From DASZFV01 sp036494575 (GTDB taxonomy: Bacteria; Myxococcota_A; Polyangia; Fen-1088), in contig DASXOE010000044.1 in assembly GCA_036494575.1 (NCBI GenBank), positions 1-15,634 of the forward strand: a stretch of 15,634 nt of DNA, read 5' to 3'. This document shows, in pieces, positions 6,253 to 12,729 of the stretch. How positions within the stretch are numbered: the first letter of the stretch is position 1; each line of letters opens with the position of its first letter. The notes under the pieces are model-generated. The model was not told the DNA's origin. It saw only the letters and a list, made by a program, of their open reading frames with translations, and did not search any database. Both the position numbers and the translations under genes were made by a program.

Positions 6253-7344
6253 TCAGGATATGCCTCCCGGCGGCCTGCCGCGAGCAACATCGCGGTGAAA
6301 GTCCGAAGACAGCTCGGAAGACCGCTCGGATGACGGCCCGGACGGGGCGGCTGCGGCCACCTCCCCATCCACATTGGCGCCGAGCGTCTCCATGGCGGGC
6401 ACGGCCACGTGCTTGCGGCGCGTGTAGAGCACGAGGGCGGGCAGGCCGAGCGCGACCGCGAACCACAGCGTGCACGCGCGGGTCACGAAGGTGGCGGCCG
6501 CGGCGCTCCCGCGCGTCAGGCCCACGCCGAACCTCACGAGCATCGCGAGCATGCCCGCCTCGGTGACGCCGAGGCCTCCGGGCAGGAAGGAGAGGGCGCC
6601 CGCGACGGTCATCGAGGCGTAGATGAAGGTGGCCGCGCGCAGCTCGACGTGCGCGCCCGGGAAGCCGCCCACGACGACCCAGAAGGCCAGGCACTCGAGC
6701 ATCCAGGAGCCCGTCGAGAGCACGGTCGCGAGCAGCAGGGGCGTGGGGCGCAGCAGCAGCGCCGTGCTGCGGTGAAACTCCGAGAGCTTGGGCGCGAACC
6801 GGCGCACGCCCGGCAGGCGCGCCGCGAGCGCGAGGCAGGCCTCCGCGAGCGGGTCGACCGAGACGATGAGCACGCCGGCGCCGACGAGCGCGGCGGCCGC
6901 CACGAGGAAGCGCCGGTCGACCTCGAAGCTGAACACGCCCGCGAGCGCGAGCAGGAGCAGCGCCACGAGGTCGGTCACGCGCTCGGCGATGACGATGGGC
7001 GCCGTGCGCGCCGCGGGCACGCCGTGCGAGGCGCGCAGGAGCAGCGCCTTGACCGCCTCGCCCAACTTCCCCGGCGTCACCGTGAGCGCGAAGCCCGCCA
7101 GGAACACCGACAGGCTGTCGCGCGGCCCGACGCGAACGCCGAGCACGCGCAGGTAGTACTCCCAGCGCAAGAAGCGCACGAGGTAGTTGCCCGCGGCGAG
7201 CAAGCAGGCGAGCGCCGCCATGCTCCAGTGAAACGCGCGCAGCGCCCCGGCGACCTGCCCCGCGTTCGCCCAGATCGTGAACCCGACGTAGACGGCCACA
7301 CCCACCGCGACGCCGACGACGACCCTGCCAACGAGCCCCTTCAT
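6253..7344 (-). CDS. Lysylphosphatidylglycerol synthase TM-region / UPF0104 family membrane protein
   Basis: This is a 363-aa integral membrane protein with about eight hydrophobic helices, beginning MKGLVGRVVVGVAVGVAVYVGF. Family landmarks are NYLVRFLRWEYYLRVLG after helix 2, FLAGFALTVTPGKLGEAVKALLLR (the PGxxGE motif), APIVIAERVTDLVALLLLAL, and near the C-terminus SFLPGGLGVTEAGMLAMLVRFG (PGGLGxxE motif). These are the hallmarks of the LPG_synthase_TM fold, shared with the N-terminal flippase part of MprF and with AglD-type proteins. There is no C-terminal aminoacyl transferase domain, so this is not a full MprF; a lipid or glycolipid translocation role is likely but the substrate is unknown. 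It begins 28 bp after typA and ends 7 bp before ppx, suggesting one transcript. Confidence 0.85.
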   Translation of the reverse strand: MKGLVGRVVVGVAVGVAVYVGFTIWANAGQVAGALRAFHWSMAALACLLAAGNYLVRFLRWEYYLRVLGVRVGPRDSLSVFLAGFALTVTPGKLGEAVKALLLRASHGVPAARTAPIVIAERVTDLVALLLLALAGVFSFEVDRRFLVAAAALVGAGVLIVSVDPLAEACLALAARLPGVRRFAPKLSEFHRSTALLLRPTPLLLATVLSTGSWMLECLAFWVVVGGFPGAHVELRAATFIYASMTVAGALSFLPGGLGVTEAGMLAMLVRFGVGLTRGSAAAATFVTRACTLWFAVALGLPALVLYTRRKHVAVPAMETLGANVDGEVAAAAPSGPSSERSSELSSDFHRDVARGRPPGGIS

Positions 7345-7372
7345 TCTGACGGGGACCGGCTGCCGCAGCGGC

Positions 7373-9247
7373 TCACTCGGTCCTATTGGCTTTGTCGAGG
7401 CGCTTGCGTTCGTTTTCGTCGAGGTAGCGCTTGCGCAGGCGGATGGCCTTGGGCGTGACCTCGACGAGCTCGTCGTCGTTGATGAACTCGAGCGCCGATT
7501 CGAGCGTGAACACGCGCGGCGGCGTGAGCGTGAGCTTCTCGTCGGCGGCCGTCGTGCGGATGTTGGTGAGCTTCTTGGCCTTCGAGGGGTTCACGACGAG
7601 ATCGTTGTCGCGCGAGTGCAGGCCGATGATCTGCCCGCCGTAGACGCGGTTCTGCGGCCCCATGAAGAGCTGCCCGCGCTCCTGCAGATAGAAGAGGCCG
7701 TAGGCGTTGGTTTCGCCCTCGTCCTGGGCGACGAGCACGCCGTTCGGGCGCGCCTTGAAGCTGCCCGCGAACGGGCCGTAGTTCTTGAAGGTGTGGTTGA
7801 GGATGCCCGTGCCGCGCGTGTCGGTGAGGAACTGCGAGCGGTAGCCGATGAGGCCGCGCGCCGGGCAGAGGTACTCGAGGCGCATGCGGCCCTCGCCCGC
7901 GGGCCCCATCTCCTGCATTCGGCCGCCGCGCCGCCCGAGCTCCTCGATGACGGCGCCCGAGAACGCCTCGTCGAGGTCGATGACGACCTCCTCGTACGGC
8001 TCGAGCTTCTCGCCGCCCTCCTCCTTGAAGATGACCTGGGGCTGCGACACCATGAGCTCGTAGCCCTCGCGGCGCATCGTCTCGATGAGGACGCTGAGGT
8101 GCAGCTCGCCGCGGCCGAGCACGTCGAACGTGTCGGGAGACGGCGTCTCGAGCACGCGCAGCGCGACGTTGGCCTTGATCTCCTTGAACAGGCGGTCGCG
8201 CAGGTTGCGAGAGGTCACGAACTTCCCCTCTTTCCCGGCGAACGGACCGTTGTTCGACATGAACTGCATCTTCACGGTCGGCTCCTCGATCTCGAGGAGC
8301 GGCAACACGGTGGGGCGCGCGATCTCGGTGATCGTCTCGCCGACCGTGAGGTCCTGCATGCCCGTCACGGCGCAGATGTCGCCCGCGGCCGCCTCGGCCA
8401 GCTCGAAGCGCTTGAGCGACTGGTAGCCGAGCAGCTTCTGCACGCGGAACTCCTCGCGCTTGCCGTCCCGGTGCACGCAGAGCACGCGGTCGGCCTGCTT
8501 GATGCGCCCCGAGTCGATGCGGCCGATCGCGACGTAGCCGAGGTAGTCGTCATAGTCGAGCGTCGTGACGTGCATGGCGAGGGGCGCGTCGACGTCGCCC
8601 GTGGGCGGGTGCACCTTCTCGACGATGATGTCGAGCAGCGGCCCGAGATCCTTGTGCTCGTCGTTGAGATCCTTGACGGCCCAGCCCTCTCGGCCCGAGG
8701 CGTAGACGATGGGGAAGTCGAGCTGCTCGTCGGTGGCGCCGAGGGCGCAGAAGAGATCGAAGGTCTCGTCGACCGTGCCCGTCGGATCGCAGCCTGGGCG
8801 GTCGACCTTGTTGATGACCAAGATGGGGCGCAAGCCGAGCGCGAGCGCCTTGCGCGTCACGAAGCGCGTCTGCGGCATCGGGCCTTCGAACGCGTCGACG
8901 AGCAGGCACACCGAGTCGACCATCTTGAGGACGCGCTCGACCTCGCCGCCGACGTCCGCGTGGCCCGGCGTATCGACGATGTTGATGCGCGTGCCCTTCC
9001 ACGTGATGGCGGTGAACTTCGAGAGGATCGTGATGCCGCGCTCGCGCTCGAGGTCGTTCGAGTCCATCGCGCAGTCGGCGATGACCTCGCCCGCGCGGAA
9101 TTGCCCCGCCTGGCGCAGGAAGCCGTCGACGAGCGTCGTCTTGCCGTGGTCGACGTGCGCGATGATCGCGATGTTGCGGACGTCTGCCCTCACGGGCCTG
9201 GCGGACGCAGCTGCGGCTTGGGGGGCTTCGATTCCTGCTGTGGACAT
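7373..9247 (-). CDS. typA: Translational GTPase TypA/BipA
   Basis: The protein has 624 aa from the ATG at 9247. The frame stays open for kilobases upstream but conserved sequence begins here. It is a ribosome-associated GTPase of the EF-G/LepA superfamily, involved in 50S assembly and stress or cold adaptation. The GTPase motifs are complete: AHVDHGKTT (30-38), RGITI (70-74), DTPGHAD (92-98), NKVDRP (146-151) and a YASGREGWA G5 region. EF-G-like domains II, III and V follow, and then the BipA-specific C-terminal domain with RGLIGYRSQFLTDTRGTG, HTFKNYGPFAG and the lysine-rich end PKAIRLRKRYLDENERKR. The N-terminal extension of about 20 residues before the G domain is longer than in enterobacteria. 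The gene is divergent from the secretion ATPase module and is the first of the typA, flippase-like, ppx cluster. Confidence 0.97.
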   Translation of the reverse strand: MSTAGIEAPQAAAASARPVRADVRNIAIIAHVDHGKTTLVDGFLRQAGQFRAGEVIADCAMDSNDLERERGITILSKFTAITWKGTRINIVDTPGHADVGGEVERVLKMVDSVCLLVDAFEGPMPQTRFVTRKALALGLRPILVINKVDRPGCDPTGTVDETFDLFCALGATDEQLDFPIVYASGREGWAVKDLNDEHKDLGPLLDIIVEKVHPPTGDVDAPLAMHVTTLDYDDYLGYVAIGRIDSGRIKQADRVLCVHRDGKREEFRVQKLLGYQSLKRFELAEAAAGDICAVTGMQDLTVGETITEIARPTVLPLLEIEEPTVKMQFMSNNGPFAGKEGKFVTSRNLRDRLFKEIKANVALRVLETPSPDTFDVLGRGELHLSVLIETMRREGYELMVSQPQVIFKEEGGEKLEPYEEVVIDLDEAFSGAVIEELGRRGGRMQEMGPAGEGRMRLEYLCPARGLIGYRSQFLTDTRGTGILNHTFKNYGPFAGSFKARPNGVLVAQDEGETNAYGLFYLQERGQLFMGPQNRVYGGQIIGLHSRDNDLVVNPSKAKKLTNIRTTAADEKLTLTPPRVFTLESALEFINDDELVEVTPKAIRLRKRYLDENERKRLDKANRTE

Positions 9248-9290
9248 GCGGGTCGGGAGACTTACCCGGTGAACGCCCCTAGCGCAAGGC

Positions 9291-9324
9291 CGGGCGCGGC
9301 GGGTGGGGCGCCCCGCCGCGCCCG
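9291..9324. repeat. Perfect 13-bp inverted repeat in the typA / FliG-like intergenic region
   Basis: CGGGCGCGGCGGG at 9291-9303 is exactly complementary to CCCGCCGCGCCCG at 9312-9324, with the 8-base loop TGGGGCGC. It lies between two divergent genes, so a terminator role is unlikely and there is no T tract. It could be an operator for a dimeric regulator or a strong RNA hairpin in a 5' leader. Its presence argues against the GTG at 9303 being the start of the downstream gene, since that codon would be buried in the stem. Confidence 0.75.
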
Positions 9325-9339
9325 CGGAGCGCCTGGGTG

Positions 9340-9368
9340 TTGCCAGCCGGGGGGCCAAGCTGGATGAT
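9340..9368 (+). promoter_or_regulatory. Possible promoter for the FliG-like/FliH/FliI operon
   Basis: TTGCCA at 9340-9345 matches five of six -35 bases, and GATGAT at 9363-9368 matches four of six -10 bases, with an ideal 17-bp spacer. Transcription would start about 9375, at the proposed GTG start codon, implying a leaderless message. The prediction rests on weak boxes only. Confidence 0.27.
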
Positions 9369-9374
9369 GCGCCC

Positions 9375-10238
9375 GTGATTTCCGCGGTGGAGGCGCTGGC
9401 GGTCGACGAGCGGGGCCTGGCCCTCGGGCTGCTCTTGGCAGGCGGCGGCGCCGACGCGGCGGCTTGCCTCGCCGAACCCGGACGGGAGCGATGCCGCGCC
9501 GCTCTCGAGGCGCTGGCCGCCTCCGGGGAGGCTCGGGCGATGGTGCGCGAGGCGCTGGCCGCCGAGCTCGGCGCACCGGTCCCCGCCGGCCTCGAGGAGG
9601 TGCATCCCGGCTGGATTCGAGGTGCCCTCGAAGGCGAGCCCGTCGCGCTCGTTCGCGCGGTGACGCGCGGCCTTCCCCCCGAAGTGGGTCGCGTGGCCGA
9701 CGAGCTCCTGCGGGCCCACGGCGACGCGCCCGGAGCGCCCGCGCTGCTACCCGAGGGTCCGGGGCTCGACGGCCTGCGCCGGACGCTCTTCGGTGGCCTC
9801 GCGCCGATGCCCCCGGGCGCGCCGGGCTCGATGCCCCGCGCGCGAGCCCTTTGCGCCCTGCCGCGCGCGGCGCTGGTCGACGAGGTCGACCAGCGGGGTG
9901 CCGCCGCGCTCGGTCTGGCGCTGGCCGGGGCCCCCGACGCCGTCGTGGCGCGTGCCGCCGCAGCCGCGGGCGAGCCCGCCGCGCGGGCCGTGCTCGCCGC
10001 CGCGCGGGCGCTCTCGAAGCCGGACGCGCGGGCTGCCGCGCGCGCCCTCATCGAGGACGTTCCTTCACCCGAGGCCGGGCGCGGGGCCGTGCGCGCCGTG
10101 GGCCTGCGCGCCTTGGCGCGCGAGCTCGCGCCAGAGGGCGCCGCCGCCCTCGCCGCCGTGGCGCAGCGGCTCCCGCCGGCCGTCGGTGAGAGGCTGCTCG
10201 CCTGCGCGCGCGGCGCCTCGACACGGGAGGCGCCCTGA
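9375..10238 (+). CDS. FliG_C-like protein of a type III secretion / flagellar ATPase module
   Basis: The protein has 287 aa from the GTG at 9375; a GTG at 9303 in frame would add 24 poorly conserved-looking residues and lies in a hairpin. It is Ala/Leu-rich and helical. The first half (HPGWIRGALEGEP, LPPEVGRVADELL) is not recognised. Around residues 165-235 the pattern LVDEVDQRG, LGLALAGAPDAVV, AARAVLAAARALSKPDA, ARALI follows the FliG C-terminal domain (LLxEVD, LxxALKGA, AxxILRDDL, VRLSxVExxQ). Aligned by eye, the acidic pair that FliG uses for torque is replaced by Ala. The position just before fliH and fliI is also that of fliG in flagellar operons. No EHPQ motif is seen. It may be the switch/sorting-platform scaffold of a non-motile export system. 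An alternative is an unrelated SctK-position accessory protein. Confidence 0.5.
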   Translation: MISAVEALAVDERGLALGLLLAGGGADAAACLAEPGRERCRAALEALAASGEARAMVREALAAELGAPVPAGLEEVHPGWIRGALEGEPVALVRAVTRGLPPEVGRVADELLRAHGDAPGAPALLPEGPGLDGLRRTLFGGLAPMPPGAPGSMPRARALCALPRAALVDEVDQRGAAALGLALAGAPDAVVARAAAAAGEPAARAVLAAARALSKPDARAAARALIEDVPSPEAGRGAVRAVGLRALARELAPEGAAALAAVAQRLPPAVGERLLACARGASTREAP

Positions 10239-10252
10239 GCGCTCGCGCCGTC

Positions 10253-10894
10253 ATGGGCCACGTCGTCAAAGGTCACGGTCACGTCGTTCCGGCCGTCGTC
10301 ATGGACGCGCGCGCGCGCGCGTCGGCCATCCTGGAGGACGCGCGCGCGCGGGCCTCCGCGACGCTCGAGGAGGCGCGACGCCGGGGGCTCGAGGAGGGGC
10401 GCGCCGAAGCGGCGGCGGACCTCGCCGGCGTGCTGGCCGGGGGACGGGCTGAGGCCGACGCCATGCTCGCGCGCGTGGAGCCGGCGGCGCTCACGATCGC
10501 CGCGCGCATGGCGGAGAAGATCGTGGGGCGCGCCGTCGACCTCGACCCGACCCTCATGGCGGACATCGCGGCGGAGGCGTTCGCCGCCCGCCGCACGCGT
10601 GCGGGCCTCGTGCAGCTCCGGGTTCACCCCGAAGACCTCCCGGCGGTGGCTGCTGCGCGTGAAGCCCTGGCGGCGCGGCTCGGCGGCGAGGCCGCGCTCG
10701 AGCTCGTCGCCGACGAGAGCGTGGGGCGGTACGGCTGCGTCGTCGACACGGCCGTGGGACGCGTCGACGCGCGCCTCGCGACGCAGCTCGCGGCGTTCGA
10801 GCGCGTGCTCGCCGCCGCTGATGAGCATGGCGAGGATGACGAGGACCGCCCCGCCGGCCCGACCACCGGCCTCGAGGTGCCGTCCCGTGGCTGA
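10253..10894 (+). CDS. FliH/SctL-type stator protein of the secretion ATPase
   Basis: The protein has 213 aa from the ATG at 10253, 14 bp after the FliG-like gene. An internal ATG at 10301 exists, but the early VVKGHGHVVPAVV segment matches the conserved start of SctL proteins. Residues about 17-70 form an Ala/Arg/Glu-rich helix, including a duplicated DARARASA motif followed by LEEARRRGLEEGRAEA. This is the extended coil that bridges ATPase and cytoplasmic ring. The C-terminal domain has IAARMAEKIVGRAVDLDP, QLRVHPEDLP and the family signature GCVVDTAVGRVDARLATQL (residues 161-179). FliH/SctL holds and restrains the FliI/SctN hexamer. Its stop overlaps the next gene by 8 bp, indicating coupled synthesis of the complex. 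Whether it is flagellar or injectisome type is not resolved. Confidence 0.85.
   Translation: MGHVVKGHGHVVPAVVMDARARASAILEDARARASATLEEARRRGLEEGRAEAAADLAGVLAGGRAEADAMLARVEPAALTIAARMAEKIVGRAVDLDPTLMADIAAEAFAARRTRAGLVQLRVHPEDLPAVAAAREALAARLGGEAALELVADESVGRYGCVVDTAVGRVDARLATQLAAFERVLAAADEHGEDDEDRPAGPTTGLEVPSRG
10306..10321. repeat. (CG)8 dinucleotide run inside the FliH/SctL gene
   Basis: Eight uninterrupted CG pairs encode part of the first DARARA motif, and a shorter alternating run follows about 20 bp later. Such runs can adopt left-handed DNA and can slip during replication. A change of one unit would frameshift the protein near its N-terminus. Confidence 0.7.
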
Positions 10895-12233
10895 CGCCCG
10901 CTCCGCCCGCGGCGGGCTCGACGTCGCGCGGGCGCTCGCGCGTCTCGATCGCGCGCCACCGCGCCGAGAGGCCGGGCGCGTCGTCGAGGTCACGGGGCTC
11001 GTCGTGCGCGCCACGGTTCCAGGCATTCGCGTGGGCGACCTGTGCTGGATCGAGCCGCCGTCCGGCGACGGCGCCGGCGTTCGCGTCGAAGCCGAGGTCG
11101 TCGGCTTCCGCGGAGACGAGGCCATCCTCATGCCCCTGGGCGAGCTCGCGGGCATCGGGCCCGATGCGCTCGTCACGACGACGGGCCGACCCCTCACGAT
11201 CGGCGTCGCGCCGGGCTTGCTCGGTCGCGTGCTCGACGGCCTTGGGCGCCCGGCCGACGGCGGCGGGCCCATCGCCGGGGCGGTGCCCTGGGCCGTCGAC
11301 CGCGCGGCGCCCGATCCGCTGAGGCGCGCGCCCGTGACGCGGCCGCTGCCGCTCGGCGTGCGGGCCCTCGACGCGCTCCTCACCGTCGGCGAGGGGCAGC
11401 GTCTGGGCCTCTTCGCCGGTTCGGGCGTGGGTAAGTCGACGCTGCTCGGTCAGATCGCGCGCCAGGCTGAGGCCGACGTCGCCGTCATCGCGCTCGTGGG
11501 CGAGCGCGGCCGCGAGGTGGGTGAGTTCCTCGACGCCTCCCTCGGACCCGCGGGCCGCGCGCGCTCCGTGGTCGTCTGCGCGACGAGCGACGCGCCCAGC
11601 CTCGTGCGGCTGCGCTCCGCCTTCGTCGCGACGGCCATCGCAGAGTGGTTCCGCGCCCAGGGAAAGCGCGTGCTCTTCATGCTCGACTCGCTCACGCGCG
11701 TCGCGCGGGCCCAGCGCGAGGTCGGCCTCGCGGCGGGCGAACCGCCCGCGCGGCAGGGCTACCCGCCGAGCGTCTTCGCGCTCTTGCCGCGTCTGCTCGA
11801 GCGCACCGGCACAGACGAGCGCGGCTCGATCACGGCGCTCTACACCGTGCTCGTCGCGGGCGGAGACATGGACGAGCCCATCGCCGACGAGGTGCGCGGC
11901 ATCCTCGATGGGCACGTCGTGCTCTCGCGCGAGCTCGCATCGCGCGGCCACTGGCCCGCCATCGACGTCCTCGCCTCGCTCTCGCGGCTCATGACCGCCG
12001 TCGCCGAGGCGCCGCACCGCGCGGCCGCGGCGCGCCTGCGCGAGTGGCTGGCTGCGCACGAGCGCCACCGCGATCTCATCGTCCTCGGCGCCTACGAGCG
12101 CGGCTCGGACGCCGCGACGGACGCCGCGCTCGCGCGCTGGGACGCGCTCACGGCCTTCCTGCGCCAAACCACCGACGAGGCGGCGCCCTTCGCCGAGACG
12201 CGCCACCGCCTGCTCGAGCTCGTTCGCGACTGA
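10887..12233 (+). CDS. FliI/SctN-type type III secretion ATPase
   Basis: The protein has 448 aa from a GTG at 10887 that overlaps the stator gene by 8 bp; other in-frame starts upstream would give a long overlap without family similarity. It is an F1-beta-like rotary ATPase that unfolds and delivers export substrates. An N-terminal beta-barrel (GRVVEVTGLVVRATVPG, VGDLCWI) is followed by GRVLDGLGRP. Walker A is GSGVGKST (residues 178-185), with ALVGERGREVGEF after it, and Walker B is VLFMLD (262-267) followed by SLTRVARAQREVGLAAGEPP. The type III signature is clear: GYPPSVFALLPRLLERTG, GSITALYTVLV, DEPIADEVRGILDGHVVLSREL. The length is standard (430-460 aa). No export gate, rod, ring or needle genes lie beside it in the window. 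A HIT gene follows after 20 bp. Confidence 0.93.
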   Translation: MADARSARGGLDVARALARLDRAPPRREAGRVVEVTGLVVRATVPGIRVGDLCWIEPPSGDGAGVRVEAEVVGFRGDEAILMPLGELAGIGPDALVTTTGRPLTIGVAPGLLGRVLDGLGRPADGGGPIAGAVPWAVDRAAPDPLRRAPVTRPLPLGVRALDALLTVGEGQRLGLFAGSGVGKSTLLGQIARQAEADVAVIALVGERGREVGEFLDASLGPAGRARSVVVCATSDAPSLVRLRSAFVATAIAEWFRAQGKRVLFMLDSLTRVARAQREVGLAAGEPPARQGYPPSVFALLPRLLERTGTDERGSITALYTVLVAGGDMDEPIADEVRGILDGHVVLSRELASRGHWPAIDVLASLSRLMTAVAEAPHRAAAARLREWLAAHERHRDLIVLGAYERGSDAATDAALARWDALTAFLRQTTDEAAPFAETRHRLLELVRD

Positions 12234-12240
12234 CGCAATC

Positions 12241-12247
12241 AAAGGAG
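12241..12247 (+). promoter_or_regulatory. Strong ribosome binding site for the HIT gene
   Basis: AAAGGAG sits six bases before the ATG at 12254. It is the best Shine-Dalgarno match in the window and fixes the HIT start. It also implies that this gene is translated independently of the upstream ATPase gene, even if they share a transcript. Confidence 0.75.
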
Positions 12248-12253
12248 CGACGC

Positions 12254-12601
12254 ATGACGACAGACTGCCTCTTTTGCAAGATTCGCGATGGCCAGATCCC
12301 CGCGGCCGTCACCCACCGGGACGACCACGTCTTCGCCTTCAAGGACATCGCCCCCAAGGCGCCCTTTCACCAGCTGGTGGTTCCGCTGCGCCACGTCGCG
12401 CGGCTGGCCGACGCCGGGCCCGACGACGCCGTGCTCCTCGGCCGGCTCATGCTCGCGGGCGCCCGCCTGGCCCGCGAGGCCGGCTACGGCGAATCGGGCT
12501 TCCGCGTCGTCATGAACAGCGGCGAGGAGGCCGGACAGACGGTCTGGCACCTTCACTTGCACGTCCTCGCGGGCCGCTCGCTGACCTGGCCGCCCGGCTG
12601 A
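12254..12601 (+). CDS. HIT (histidine triad) family nucleotide hydrolase, HINT-like
   Basis: This 115-aa protein is typical in length for bacterial HinT/PKCI-like members. The N-terminus CLFCKIRDGQIPAAVTHRDD carries the CxxC-type pair, and then FAFKDIAPKAPFHQLVVPLRH. The C-terminus has the conserved GFRVVMNSGEEAGQTVWHLHLHVLAGR. The catalytic triad motif is HLHLHV, the middle His being the nucleophile, preceded by the family SGEEAGQTVxH segment. HINT proteins hydrolyse nucleoside phosphoramidates such as aminoacyl-AMP adducts in the cytoplasm. A strong AAAGGAG precedes the start. It lies 20 bp after the secretion ATPase gene. In many bacteria this is a stand-alone housekeeping gene, so a link with secretion is doubtful. 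Confidence 0.95.
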   Translation: MTTDCLFCKIRDGQIPAAVTHRDDHVFAFKDIAPKAPFHQLVVPLRHVARLADAGPDDAVLLGRLMLAGARLAREAGYGESGFRVVMNSGEEAGQTVWHLHLHVLAGRSLTWPPG

Positions 12602-12621
12602 CGGGTCGCCTCGTGCCCTAG

Positions 12622-12650
12622 TTGGTGTTGACGCCGGCTGGCTCTACAAT
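12622..12650 (+). promoter_or_regulatory. Possible promoter for the MYXO-CTERM surface protein gene
   Basis: TACAAT at 12645-12650 matches five of six -10 bases. TTGGTG at 12622-12627 is a partial -35 box with a 17-bp spacer; TTGACG at 12628 is a better hexamer but too close. Transcription would start near 12657, within the hairpin-forming leader. Confidence 0.4.
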
Positions 12651-12652
12651 GT

Positions 12653-12687
12653 GAGCGCGGGTGCGGTCGCGTCGCACGCGCGCGCTC
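12653..12687 (+). promoter_or_regulatory. GC-rich hairpin in the leader of the surface protein gene
   Basis: GAGCGCG at 12653-12659 pairs with CGCGCTC at 12681-12687, and inside it GTGCG at 12661-12665 pairs with CGCAC at 12673-12677, leaving a 7-base loop. The structure follows the proposed -10 box directly and ends about 40 bp before the ATG. No T tract follows, so it is not a standard terminator. It could stabilise the message or regulate it; alternatively it is the 3' end of the HIT transcript. Confidence 0.5.
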
Positions 12688-12729
12688 GTTAGGCTCTACG
12701 TAAAAACCGCCGATGATCGGGGACGAACT

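Noticed and set aside
6253..7344. Full MprF lysyl-phosphatidylglycerol synthase
   Set aside because: Only the membrane part is present; at 363 aa there is no C-terminal GNAT-like aminoacyl transferase domain.
7373..11383. A very long minus-strand open frame continuing typA upstream across the secretion genes
   Set aside because: Conserved typA sequence begins at the ATG at 9247. The rest is the antisense of the FliG-like, FliH and FliI genes, kept open by high GC, with low-complexity Arg/Ala/Pro/Ser content.
12592..12607. CCCG/CGGG stem at the end of the HIT gene as a terminator
   Set aside because: Only four pairs and no T tract follows.
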